A DNA stretch of 64,000 nucleotides from Haloarcula amylovorans (GTDB lineage Archaea; Halobacteriota; Halobacteria; Halobacteriales; Haloarculaceae): positions 1,035,994 through 1,099,993 of the forward strand of contig NZ_SRIF01000002.1 in assembly GCF_004681185.1 (NCBI RefSeq). The letters run 5' to 3'. The position numbers were made by a program, and so were the translations under genes. Numbering within the stretch: the stretch's first letter is position 1; the number at the start of each line of letters is the position of its first letter. Below are positions 8,155-16,385 of the stretch, piece by piece. Under the pieces are notes generated by a model. It was not told where the DNA came from and made no database searches. It was given only the letters and a program-made list of their open reading frames with translations.

Positions 8155-9084
8155 ATGAGCCAGCAACTGCCGGACGTGCAGGCGTCGAGTCCGGATGTGA
8201 CAGTGGGTCTCAACCGCGTCGGCGTGACGGGCGTCGAGAAACTCGTCAAACTCGGTCGGCGGGACCGCGACCCGATCGTCTTGATGGCCGAGTTCGAGGT
8301 GTTCGTCGACCTCCCGTCCTGGCGGAAGGGTGCGGACATGTCCCGCAACATGGAGGTCATCGACGAGACGTTAGAGACTGCGGTCTCCGAACAGGCCTAC
8401 CGCGTCGAGGATGTCTGCGGTGACGCCGCCGACCTCCTCTTGGAGAAACACGACTACACGACGAAAGCGGAGGTTCGGATGGAAGCTGAGTATGTCACAC
8501 ACGAGAAGACGCCCGAAAGCGGAATGGCCACCCAGTCGACGGCCGACATCATCGCCTCGGCGACGGCCACCGAGGAGGGCACCAGCGAGGAGATCGGTGC
8601 CCGCGTCACCGGGATGACGGTGTGTCCCTGTTCGCAGGGGATGTCCGCCGCTCGCGCCCGCGAGACGCTTCGGAGCATGAACGTCGAAGACGAGGTCATC
8701 GACGAGTTTTTAGAGACGATGCCACAGGCCGGCCACTCCCAGCGCGGTCACGCCACGCTGACCGTCAAGAGCGACGGCGCGCCGGAAGTGGACCTCAACG
8801 AACTCATCGAGGTGGCCCGCGACTCGATGAGCGCCCGCATCTACAACCTCGCGAAGCGGCCCGACGAGGACCACATGACATACGAGGCACACAAGAACGC
8901 GAAGTTCGTCGAAGACTGCGTCAGAGCGCTCGCCGAGGGCGTGGTCGAGCACTTCCCGGATCTGTCTGACGACGCGATCGTCACGATGAAACAGTCTAAC
9001 GACGAGTCGATTCACCAGCACAACGCCCACGCCGAACGGGTGGCGGAACTGGGCGACCTGCGGAGCGAACTCGAAACGGCCTGA
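8155..9084 (+). CDS. mptA: GTP cyclohydrolase MptA (FolE2 family)
   Basis: This 309-residue enzyme opens the pterin pathway by converting GTP to 7,8-dihydroneopterin 2',3'-cyclic phosphate. Family marks are [46 protein letters not shown] with the metal-site cysteine, and a C-terminal [18 protein letters not shown] block. The length and motif order match archaeal GTP cyclohydrolase IV. It supplies the pterin of folate or methanopterin carriers. The cyclohydrolase Mch at 47 kb uses such carriers. It stands alone between the response regulator and a convergent TrmB gene. Confidence 0.95.
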   Translation: MSQQLPDVQASSPDVTVGLNRVGVTGVEKLVKLGRRDRDPIVLMAEFEVFVDLPSWRKGADMSRNMEVIDETLETAVSEQAYRVEDVCGDAADLLLEKHDYTTKAEVRMEAEYVTHEKTPESGMATQSTADIIASATATEEGTSEEIGARVTGMTVCPCSQGMSAARARETLRSMNVEDEVIDEFLETMPQAGHSQRGHATLTVKSDGAPEVDLNELIEVARDSMSARIYNLAKRPDEDHMTYEAHKNAKFVEDCVRALAEGVVEHFPDLSDDAIVTMKQSNDESIHQHNAHAERVAELGDLRSELETA

Positions 9085-9125
9085 GAGGGCGAAAGTGCGT
9101 CTACGACCGGCGAGCGAAGACGGAA

Positions 9126-9932
9126 TCAGGGCGGATTGATCGTCTGGGCCTCGGCCCAGTGGTCGGCGAAGGCGTCGCTGATGTCGGCGGTGAACTCCGG
9201 GTCCTTGAGGTCGATGACGCCGAACATCTCGTCGCGGCCGAGCGGGTGTGGCACCTCGATGCAGACTTCGACATCGTCGATGAGTTCGAACGTCGTCGTC
9301 ACGTTAGGACTGGCGCGAGCGGTGTAGTTCTCGTGGGGGCTGAGTCGCTCGTAGTACTCGCGGTTGACCTCCCGCGGGAGTGTCTTGAACAGGTCCGGCC
9401 GGACGAGCAGCGATACCTCGACGCCGCGTTCGAGCGCCGCTTCGAGTTCGTCGACGATGCGCTCGGTGGCCTCGACGATGTCCACCTGTCTGGCCGGAAT
9501 CGACCCGACCATGACGATGCGGGAGTCGGCGGCCGCCAGTCGCTCTAAGAGGAGGTCCAACGTCTCGTCTTGCCCGACGGCGGCAGTCCAGAACGGCTCG
9601 TCGACGGGGTCAGCCGTCTCCAGTTGCTCGGAGAGGTTGTCGACGATGCCCTCGTACTGATTCGCCTTCTCTGCGAGTTCTTGCTTCTTGTCGTCTAACA
9701 GCCGGTCCAGCGCGGTGTCAGGTTCGACGGCGACGTACTTCTTGGGCCGACTCGCCGTCTGACTCCGCACGAGGTTGTAGGTCTCTAAACTGTTCAACAC
9801 GTCGTAGATGCGCCCCATCGGAACGTCGCTCGCTCGCGAGAGGTCCTTCGCCGTCGTCGGTCCCGTCTCCAGGAGGGACCGGTACGCTCTGGCCTCGTAC
9901 TCGGAGAGGCCGAGGTCTCTCAGACTCGCCAT
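9126..9932 (-). CDS. TrmB-family transcriptional regulator
   Basis: This 268-residue protein has an N-terminal winged helix (LGLSEYEARAYRSLLETG to about residue 70, with SDVPMGRIYDVLNSLE as the recognition part), a coiled-coil linker (78-110) and a C-terminal effector domain (116-265) of the TrmB type. TrmB proteins sense sugars or related metabolites and bind near promoters. A near-symmetrical CTCTAATATTATTCAGAG stretch between its own start and TATA box could be an autoregulatory site. The gene convergent with it is mptA; the gene upstream on the same strand is the DUF255 protein. The effector cannot be deduced. Confidence 0.9.
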   Translation of the reverse strand: MASLRDLGLSEYEARAYRSLLETGPTTAKDLSRASDVPMGRIYDVLNSLETYNLVRSQTASRPKKYVAVEPDTALDRLLDDKKQELAEKANQYEGIVDNLSEQLETADPVDEPFWTAAVGQDETLDLLLERLAAADSRIVMVGSIPARQVDIVEATERIVDELEAALERGVEVSLLVRPDLFKTLPREVNREYYERLSPHENYTARASPNVTTTFELIDDVEVCIEVPHPLGRDEMFGVIDLKDPEFTADISDAFADHWAEAQTINPP

Positions 9933-9934
9933 AT

Positions 9935-9962
9935 TCTCTAATATTATTCAGAGGGTATAAAC
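9935..9962 (-). promoter_or_regulatory. Promoter and possible operator of the TrmB gene
   Basis: A GTATAAAC TATA box at 9954-9961 lies about 26 bases upstream of the ATG at 9932. Between them (9935-9952) is an AT-rich, partly palindromic CTCT...AGAG element. The promoter is clear; the operator role is inferred. Confidence 0.45.
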
Positions 9963-10050
9963 TCAGCGAAGGTTTACCGTTTGTCCACGTTGCTCACGGT
10001 TCATCGCGCGGGGGTAGTCGGCGGCTGGTCGCCGCCCAGTCGCCGATCAG

Positions 10051-11661
10051 TTAGTCGCCGGTCAGTGCCGCTTCGAGGTCGGCGGGAGCGGACGCCTCGG
10101 CCGTGACGGCGTCACCCTCGTATCGGCAGGCGGTCCCGTCGCCGTCGGGATCGGGGACGACCGTCGTCTCGTGGTCGGCCAGTCGGAGCGCCGCCCGGTG
10201 GAGGTCGGTGCCGGCTTCGGTGCCGACGACCAGTCGCTGCGGGTCGAGCAGCCGGGCCGCGACGCCGGCGTAGCCGGCCACCTCGACGCCCATGCGCTCG
10301 GCCGCCCCGGCGAAGGACTCGACGGCCTCGGTCGCCACCTCGCGGTAGCGGTCCTCGCCGGTGAGTGCCGAGAGGTCGACGAGCGCGTCTGCCAGTTCCA
10401 CCGTGGCGTCGAGCGGGTGGAGCGAGCGGCCACAGAGTCCCGCGCCCGTATCGGGACCGTCGCGGAACGCGCCGCTGTCCTGCTGGCGGTGTTCGATAGT
10501 CCAGTCGGCGACGGCCTCGGCCGGACCGCCCTCGCCGAGGACCTGCCAACTCGTGGTCAGTCCCTGGAGCAACTGCGCCTGGTCCGATAGGAGGCCGGCG
10601 TCGCTGTCGCCGTCAGCGTAGTGAGCCACCTCGCCGTCGGCGACGAGTGTCTCACAGACGTGATCGCGCGCCCGTTGCGCGTACCGCTCGGCGCGCTCGT
10701 CGTCCGTGTAAGCGTGGAACCACAGCAATCCGTCGATGGCCAGTCCGTTCCGGCCGGCGAACACCGTCTCGTCGACGTGTGGGGCCTCGCGCGACTCCCG
10801 CTCGCTCGCACCGAGCTGATAGTAGTCGTCGTCGCCGGCCTGACTGGCCGCGAAAGCCTCGCCGGTCCAGAGGTCGGTCGTCAGGTACTCGACGGTCCGC
10901 CGGGCGGCGTCGCGGTAGGCGTCGGTCCCGGTGTAGCGATAGCCGTGGGCGAACGCCCGCACCAGCGCCGCGTTCTCGTCCGTGAGTTTCTCCCGGCGCG
11001 GGTTCGACCAGTCGCGACCGGTCCCGTAGCGGAAGAAGCCGCCGTCGTAGGTATCGAGGAGATGCGTTCGGACAGCTTCGAGTGTGCGCGTCGCCTGGTC
11101 GCGGGCGCGCACTAGCGCGAACTCGATAGTGCGAGGGAGCGGAAACTTCACGTCGGTTCCCCAGCCGCCGAACTCCTCGTCGAACGCGCCGAGCAACTGC
11201 TCGATCATGTGTTCCTCGATGCGCGGGCGCATCTCCCCGGCCGGGGGTTCTTCGTCCCGCAGCTGCCGTGGAATCGACCCGGCCGCCGCTCCTTTCGCAT
11301 CCCAGGACTCGCGCACGCTATCGAGGATGCCCCGGAACCCCTCGGGACCGAGAAACGTCGCGCCGGTGATGACCTCTCCCTCAGGAGTGAGAAACACTGT
11401 CGAGGGGAAGCCACCCATCGTGTAGCGTTCGCGCACGCGGGGATTCCGGTCGGCGTCGACGCGGACGGGGACGAACCCGTCGTTGATGTTGGCCGCGATG
11501 CGCGGCTCGCCGAACACGCCGCGGTCCATCGCCCGGCACTCGGCGCTCCAAGGAACCGTCAGCGACAGCAGGATGGGCTTGCCGCTGCCGGCGGCGCGTT
11601 CGAACGCCGCCGGTCCCCACTCGCGCCACTCGACTTTCGTCTCCGCCGCGAACTCGTCCAT
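10051..11661 (-). CDS. DUF255 thioredoxin-fold / glycosidase-like protein
   Basis: This 536-residue protein resembles the YyaL/SPATA20 family: an N-terminal thioredoxin-like domain (1-135) and an (alpha/alpha)6-barrel-like region up to about 500. The family's usual WCHVM cysteine site reads PWSAECRAMDRGVF here, leaving one cysteine (C42) and no C-x2-C. Later blocks such as KFPLPRTIEFAL and DENAALVRAFAHGYRYTG agree with the family. It is somewhat shorter than bacterial members (about 670). Biochemical function of the family is poorly known. It has no signal peptide, so it is cytoplasmic. Confidence 0.82.
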   Translation of the reverse strand: MDEFAAETKVEWREWGPAAFERAAGSGKPILLSLTVPWSAECRAMDRGVFGEPRIAANINDGFVPVRVDADRNPRVRERYTMGGFPSTVFLTPEGEVITGATFLGPEGFRGILDSVRESWDAKGAAAGSIPRQLRDEEPPAGEMRPRIEEHMIEQLLGAFDEEFGGWGTDVKFPLPRTIEFALVRARDQATRTLEAVRTHLLDTYDGGFFRYGTGRDWSNPRREKLTDENAALVRAFAHGYRYTGTDAYRDAARRTVEYLTTDLWTGEAFAASQAGDDDYYQLGASERESREAPHVDETVFAGRNGLAIDGLLWFHAYTDDERAERYAQRARDHVCETLVADGEVAHYADGDSDAGLLSDQAQLLQGLTTSWQVLGEGGPAEAVADWTIEHRQQDSGAFRDGPDTGAGLCGRSLHPLDATVELADALVDLSALTGEDRYREVATEAVESFAGAAERMGVEVAGYAGVAARLLDPQRLVVGTEAGTDLHRAALRLADHETTVVPDPDGDGTACRYEGDAVTAEASAPADLEAALTGD

Positions 11662-11781
11662 ACGCCGTCTCGGTGATGGCCGTACAAAGGCCCTCTCACT
11701 CCGGGACGATTCGCAGTTTCGGGAACGCTAGCGACCAGGATGCGGCGAAAGACCGATTCCGTCGGAGTGACAACTCCAAGT

Positions 11782-13161
11782 ATGTGCCCCGAACAGGTCC
11801 AGCCGACACAGCGCGGACCGATAACACCGGGCGACCGACCGCCCCGCCTCGGTCGGGTCCCCCTCCTCGACAACACGCTCTCGATGCTGCGGGACCCGCT
11901 CGGCTTCTACGATCGAGTCGGCGCGATGGACGCCGATGTGGTCGGCTACAACGTCGCCAGGACGACGGGCTACTTCCTCACCCACCCCGACCTCGTCGAG
12001 GAGGTGCTGGTCACTAACGAGGGCGACTACGAGAAGGGCCGACTCCTCCGAGACACGCTCGGGGAGTTCATCGGAAAGGGCCTCTTTCTGCTGGAGGGCG
12101 AGGAGTGGCAGCGCCAGCGGACCGCGCTGCAACCGGCCTTCTACCGCGAGCGCATCGCCACCTACGGCGAGACGATGACCGACTTCACCGCCGAGACGGC
12201 CGCCGGGTGGGACGACGGCGAGCGGTTCGACCTGCTGCCCGAGATGCAGTCGCTCACGCTTCGTATCCTCGGGAAGACGCTGCTCGACATCAACGTCGAG
12301 CGGACCGCCGCGACGCTCGAACCCCTGCTGGACTCGCTTCGAACGCGGACCGACCCCAGTTCGCTGTCGGCGTACGTTCCCCTCGACGTTCCGACACCGA
12401 GCAACCGCCGGGTCAAGCGGACCCGCGCGGCCTTCGAGGCGACGCTCGACGATGTCATCGCCGAACGACAGGCCGAGGCCGCCGAAACGCGCGAGGCCCG
12501 CGACGACGTGCTCTCGCTGTTACTCTCGCTCGACGAGGAGACGATGGACCGCGAGCGACTGGGCCATCAGCTGCTGACGTTTCTGGTGGCGGGTCACGAC
12601 ACGACGGCGCTGACGCTAACCTACGCGTGGTTCCTGCTCGGGAACAATCCAGAGAGACAGCGGCGGCTCCACGAGGAACTCGACGAGACGCTCGGCGACG
12701 ACGACCCGACGCCCGCCGACCTCTTCGAGTTGCCGTACCTCGACTCGGTGCTGACCGAGGTGTTACGTCTCTACCCGCCGGCGTTTACGACGTTCCGGCA
12801 GCCCACACGTCCAGTGACGCTCGGCGGGTACGACATCGAAGCAGACGCGCAGCTGACGATTCCCCAATGGCTCGTCCACCGCGACGAGCGGTGGTACGAC
12901 GACCCCGACGCCTTTCGGCCCGAGCGCTGGACCGACGAGTTCGAGGCTGAATTGCCCGATTACGCCTACTACCCCTTCGGCGGCGGCCCGCGCCACTGCA
13001 TCGGGATGCGCTTCGCCCGGATGGAGGCCAAACTCGCCATCGCTACGCTCGCCCAGCGCTTTCGCTTCGAGGCCGTGACCGAACCGCCGCTGAACTTGGC
13101 GATGCGGATCACGCTTTCGCCGACGGACCCGGTGCGAGTCCGCGTCCACGAGCGGGACTGA
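11782..13161 (+). CDS. Cytochrome P450
   Basis: This 459-residue soluble P450 has an I-helix AGHDTT, a K-helix EVLR (ExxR), a PERW segment, and the heme-thiolate motif PFGGGPRHCIG with Cys at about 406. It inserts oxygen into an unknown hydrophobic substrate and needs a separate electron donor. The frame extends to 11740, but the start at 11782 (MCPEQVQPTQRG) leaves the usual short proline-containing lead before the first strand; the start is not certain. FxsA follows 72 bases downstream. A second P450 (32.9 kb) shares the same overall architecture, so they are probable paralogues of the CYP102/CYP174-like soluble type. Confidence 0.93.
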   Translation: MCPEQVQPTQRGPITPGDRPPRLGRVPLLDNTLSMLRDPLGFYDRVGAMDADVVGYNVARTTGYFLTHPDLVEEVLVTNEGDYEKGRLLRDTLGEFIGKGLFLLEGEEWQRQRTALQPAFYRERIATYGETMTDFTAETAAGWDDGERFDLLPEMQSLTLRILGKTLLDINVERTAATLEPLLDSLRTRTDPSSLSAYVPLDVPTPSNRRVKRTRAAFEATLDDVIAERQAEAAETREARDDVLSLLLSLDEETMDRERLGHQLLTFLVAGHDTTALTLTYAWFLLGNNPERQRRLHEELDETLGDDDPTPADLFELPYLDSVLTEVLRLYPPAFTTFRQPTRPVTLGGYDIEADAQLTIPQWLVHRDERWYDDPDAFRPERWTDEFEAELPDYAYYPFGGGPRHCIGMRFARMEAKLAIATLAQRFRFEAVTEPPLNLAMRITLSPTDPVRVRVHERD

Positions 13162-13233
13162 GTAGCCGGGCAACGGCCCCGTCTCTTCGCCACCTCTCGA
13201 AAGGCGTTTGGGGCCGGACCTGCAAGCGAGGGT

Positions 13234-13776
13234 ATGCTCCGGGTCATCGGGCTGTTGTTGCTCATCCCGCTGTTCGACATCGTGCTGCTGGTGACGGTGG
13301 CGATTCCGTTCCTCGGGTCGCTGGTGACGGTGGCGCTCGTCGTCCTCACGGCGCTCGTCGGAATGCTACTGGTCCGTGCGGAAGGACGCGCGACTTTACA
13401 GTCCATCCAGCGGAAACTGGCGACCGGCGAGGTACCGACGGACGAACTCATCGACGGCGGCCTGCTCATCGCCGCCGGGGCGTTCTTCCTCACGCCCGGC
13501 CTCGTGACGGACTTCGTCGGCCTCCTGCTCGCGGTGCCGCTCACGCGCTACCCCATCCGCGCCGCGACGCGCCGCTGGGTCGTCCGCCCCTACATCGACG
13601 CGAAAACCGGCGGCTTCGCCAGCGGCCAGGTGTACATCGGCGGCTTCCCCAACGAGGGCGGCCAGGCGACCGGCTCCGACGGCCCGACCGGCCCGAGCGG
13701 TGGGTCCCCGAACGACGCTGGCTTCGACAGAGACGACGCCACCGACGTGGACTTCGAGGAACGCGACGGGAACTGA
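13234..13776 (+). CDS. FxsA-family membrane protein
   Basis: This 180-residue protein has hydrophobic segments at about 1-22 and 27-48 and a third near 75-100 (LLIAAGAFFLTPGLVTDFVG), with the family pattern IPLFDI at the start. A glycine/aspartate-rich hydrophilic tail covers 125-180. FxsA proteins are small inner-membrane proteins; in E. coli the gene is known for relieving phage exclusion, but the cellular role is unclear. It ends about 80 bases before the tRNA-Ile gene. Confidence 0.88.
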   Translation: MLRVIGLLLLIPLFDIVLLVTVAIPFLGSLVTVALVVLTALVGMLLVRAEGRATLQSIQRKLATGEVPTDELIDGGLLIAAGAFFLTPGLVTDFVGLLLAVPLTRYPIRAATRRWVVRPYIDAKTGGFASGQVYIGGFPNEGGQATGSDGPTGPSGGSPNDAGFDRDDATDVDFEERDGN

Positions 13777-13858
13777 CGCCCTGGTGCGGTTTCCCACCCG
13801 GTATTCCGAAACGTTACCCTTTTCTATACCCCTCGGGTACACCAAAACGCGCTCATCT

Positions 13859-13932
13859 GGGCCAATAGCTCAATCAGGTTGAGCGCTCGGCTGATAACCG
13901 GGAGGTTCGCGGTTCAAATCCGCGTTGGCCCA
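13859..13932 (+). tRNA. tRNA-Ile (anticodon GAU)
   Basis: This 74-base cloverleaf has acceptor GGGCCAA/TTGGCCC plus discriminator A, D-arm TAGCTCAATCAGGTTGAGC, anticodon loop CTGATAA (GAT), and T-arm CGCGG-TTCAAAT-CCGCG. No CCA is encoded and there is no intron. A TTTCTATA box at 13821-13828 lies about 33 bases upstream. Confidence 0.96.
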
Positions 13933-14124
13933 TACCCGTTCCGTCCCGTTTCTGGCCCCACTGAATTACGCCCGACAGATGGTCTTTCGTCGATTTTCGA
14001 CGGTTTCGAGAAACCACCGCCGAGACGATTCTGCGCAATTCGCAAGCTCGCCTTGTCGGCACGTCTGCCGTTGGCGTTTACTACGGCTCACCAGCGGTCC
14101 GTGGCGTTTTCCGAGGCGATCGGG

Positions 14125-14655
14125 ATGAGTAATCCCGACGACGCTGCCTTCGGTGAGCCTCTGGGGTCTGGTTCAAGCCCGGCTTGACTCGGTACGACCC
14201 ACGAGCACCTGCCGGAGAAACACAAGCCCAACGTTCCCCATGCACACGACGAGACGACCGACTGGAGTCGGTACACGGCCTATCGGTGTATCCACTGTCA
14301 CGACAACTGCCTCAACAAGATCGAGTCCGTCTACGCCCGTGCCCGTGAGTGCCGACAGCAGGTGCGTGGTGTTGTATGGCCCTCCTCTCTGGATCGGTTG
14401 AAAACCATCTTCCCGGACAACGACAGCGACGGAGCCCCAGAACAGACCGCGCCGCAGAACGCAGCGACTCTCTACGAATGCGCGAACTGTGAAACGGTGT
14501 CCATTGTCGACGAGATGCAGTCCTGTCCCGAGTGCGACCACAGCGTCACAGCCGTCCTGAACGAACCTGGGACTGAGCGTTCGGACGCTCACCGAGCGCT
14601 ACCGAGCGGTGGCTCGCTCTCCCGCAATGGTTTTACTGTCGTTGTCTTCAACTAA
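14125..14655 (+). pseudogene. Zinc-ribbon ORF interrupted by an in-frame TGA
   Basis: One frame from ATG 14125 reads about 20 residues, meets TGA at 14185-14187, then continues open to 14655. The part after the stop carries two cysteine sites, RCIHCHDNC and YECANCETVSIV...CPECDH, typical of haloarchaeal zinc ribbons. Without the stop it would be about 176 residues. The intact remainder could be translated from GTG 14362 (97 residues, with the second zinc ribbon only). The stop codon lies only 6 bases before the next gene and overlaps that gene's promoter, so the tail may also be fortuitous. I favour a decayed gene, with low certainty. Confidence 0.4.
14629..14640 (+). promoter_or_regulatory. 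TATA box for the HPP-USP gene
   Basis: GGTTTTACTGTC is centred about 27 bases before the ATG at 14661, which suggests a leaderless transcript. Confidence 0.5.
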
Positions 14656-14660
14656 TAATC

Positions 14661-16157
14661 ATGAACGATATGTTGAGAGAGCGGTTTCACTCCCTCTATC
14701 GCTCCGTGAAACGGTTCAAGCGGCGTAACGTCAGGCGAGCGAGGCGGTTCGAACGACGGAAATTCAAGCTCTTCCGCGCCTGGATCGAGAATACCCAGAA
14801 CCTCATCCATCTCTCTATCGTACTGTTCGTCCCGCTGCTGATCGGCGTCGTGACACTCATCTCGAACACCGTCAGTCAGCTCTCCTTTCTCCTGTTTCCG
14901 CCACTGGCATCCGGAACGTACACGCTCTTTGCGAATCCCACGGGGAGGTTCGCATCGCCCAAGCGCTTCGTCGCCGGCCTCACGACCGGCGCGGTCTGTG
15001 GGTGGATCGCACTCGAAGTCGGGGTGCTCATCCACGGCATGTCGATCGGAGCGCTCCGCATCGACGCGGCTGGCGCGGCCTTGAGCGTGTTACTGACCGG
15101 CGTCGTCACCTGGAGCTTCGACATCGAGGAGCCGGCAGCGTTCTCGACGGCTCTACTGGTGCTCGTCACGAAGACCTCACAACTGGCGTATGTCACCAGT
15201 ATCGTCGTCTCGTCCGTGCTCGTGGCCAGCGTATTCGTGGTCTGGAAACAGCGGTTCTTCCGGCAGCGGTCGCGGTATCTCTACCGGACGACGACTGAAG
15301 AGAGCCGGGTGCTCGTCCCGGTGCGCGAGAACCACCAGCGGTCGACCTCGTTGCTGGCCGGGCGACTCGTCGGGGGTGATGACCCCGGCGAGGTAGTGCT
15401 GTTGGACATCGTCGACGACGCGGCGATCGCCGAGCGCGAACGCGACATCTACGAGAGAACTCGCGAGAACAGTGACGCACCGAGCCCATCGGCCGCCAGG
15501 AGAATGACGCCGACGCAGCTCGCCACCCAACGCGCGTGCGAAGAGGCAGTCGCCCGGCTCGAAGCCGAAGCCGATCACATCACCAGCAGGCTGGATATCC
15601 CCTGTGAAGTGATCGTCGCTGCCGGCGAAAATCCGGCAACCACAGTGTTAGAGACGGCCCGGGACGCCGACTGCGACCTGATCGTAACGGCCTACGAGGA
15701 ACAGGACGGGAGCCTGTCGCCGTTTATCACCGAACTGTTCACCGGAGATACCGACGCGGTGATTCACCGCGCCGTCGAGGGCCGTTCGCGCTGGGAACGT
15801 GTCCTCGCTCCGGTGCGTCACGGCGGCGACCTCGCCAACAGGATGATCGAGTTCGCGACCACGCTCGTCGGGTCGTGGGGACAGGTCAGCGTCTGTCACT
15901 GTATCGAAAGCGAAGCAGAACGGAACCGCGCGGAGAGCATGCTCAGCTATCTGATCGAACCGTTCTCGGGTGACGTGGAAACGCGCATCCCGCGGTCGTC
16001 TATCGAAGACTTCCTCGGAACGGTCGCCCCGCAGTACGATCTGGTCATGCTCGGAGCGAGTACCGACCGCAGCGTCGCCTCGCGATTTGTCACCCCGCCG
16101 ACGTTCGAGAGCATCGGCCATATCGACTGCGACCTGGCTCTCGTCCACCGCGGCTGA
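14661..16157 (+). CDS. HPP-family membrane protein fused to USP domains
   Basis: This 498-residue protein starts with an unusually basic segment (residues 1-45, many Arg/Lys), then membrane helices from about 48 to 195 that contain the HPP-like FPPLASGTYTLFANP stretch. Two universal-stress-protein-like domains follow, at about 205-365 and 375-498 (RVLVPVRENHQRS; RVLAPVRHGGDLANR). HPP proteins are small integral membrane proteins; some plant and cyanobacterial members carry nitrite. USP domains commonly bind ATP or AMP. The fusion suggests a channel or transporter gated by a nucleotide-binding cytoplasmic part. That function is inferred; the domains are visible. Confidence 0.8.
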   Translation: MNDMLRERFHSLYRSVKRFKRRNVRRARRFERRKFKLFRAWIENTQNLIHLSIVLFVPLLIGVVTLISNTVSQLSFLLFPPLASGTYTLFANPTGRFASPKRFVAGLTTGAVCGWIALEVGVLIHGMSIGALRIDAAGAALSVLLTGVVTWSFDIEEPAAFSTALLVLVTKTSQLAYVTSIVVSSVLVASVFVVWKQRFFRQRSRYLYRTTTEESRVLVPVRENHQRSTSLLAGRLVGGDDPGEVVLLDIVDDAAIAERERDIYERTRENSDAPSPSAARRMTPTQLATQRACEEAVARLEAEADHITSRLDIPCEVIVAAGENPATTVLETARDADCDLIVTAYEEQDGSLSPFITELFTGDTDAVIHRAVEGRSRWERVLAPVRHGGDLANRMIEFATTLVGSWGQVSVCHCIESEAERNRAESMLSYLIEPFSGDVETRIPRSSIEDFLGTVAPQYDLVMLGASTDRSVASRFVTPPTFESIGHIDCDLALVHRG

Positions 16158-16189
16158 TGCACACTAATCTGTGTGCGCGAGACGGGCGC

Positions 16190-16385
16190 TCCCGAGGTGC
16201 TATCGGAAGGTATCGAATCCCGTAGCCACTCTGCGAGCGCGTCTTTTCGGTGACCGTCGAGCCACTCGAACACGCTGTCCGTGTGATACGTTCGGCCTCC
16301 GAGAGAGATGAGGTAGGTCAGGTCGAGAAACCGGGTTCCAGTATTACCGATCGAGGCCCTGGCCTCGTCGCCGAGAGCGACGACT
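16190..16385 (-). pseudogene. Protein-like remnant downstream of DUF389 gene
   Basis: On the minus strand, in a frame different from the DUF389 gene's last codons, the sequence reads like a soluble acidic protein (LDLTYLISLGGRTYHTDSVF, then EWLDGHRKDALAEWLRDSI). There is no convincing start codon and no early stop; the frame runs on into the antisense of the HPP-USP gene. It may be the 3' remnant of a lost gene, or a chance shadow. The real DUF389 frame looks random over its last 25 residues here, so an indel or deletion joint is possible. Confidence 0.25.

Noticed and set aside
14171..14190. A T-arm-like GGTTCAAGCCC stretch that recalls a second tRNA fragment
   Set aside because: The stem has a mismatch and there is no matching acceptor or match to tRNA-Ile; it falls inside the decayed zinc-ribbon frame.
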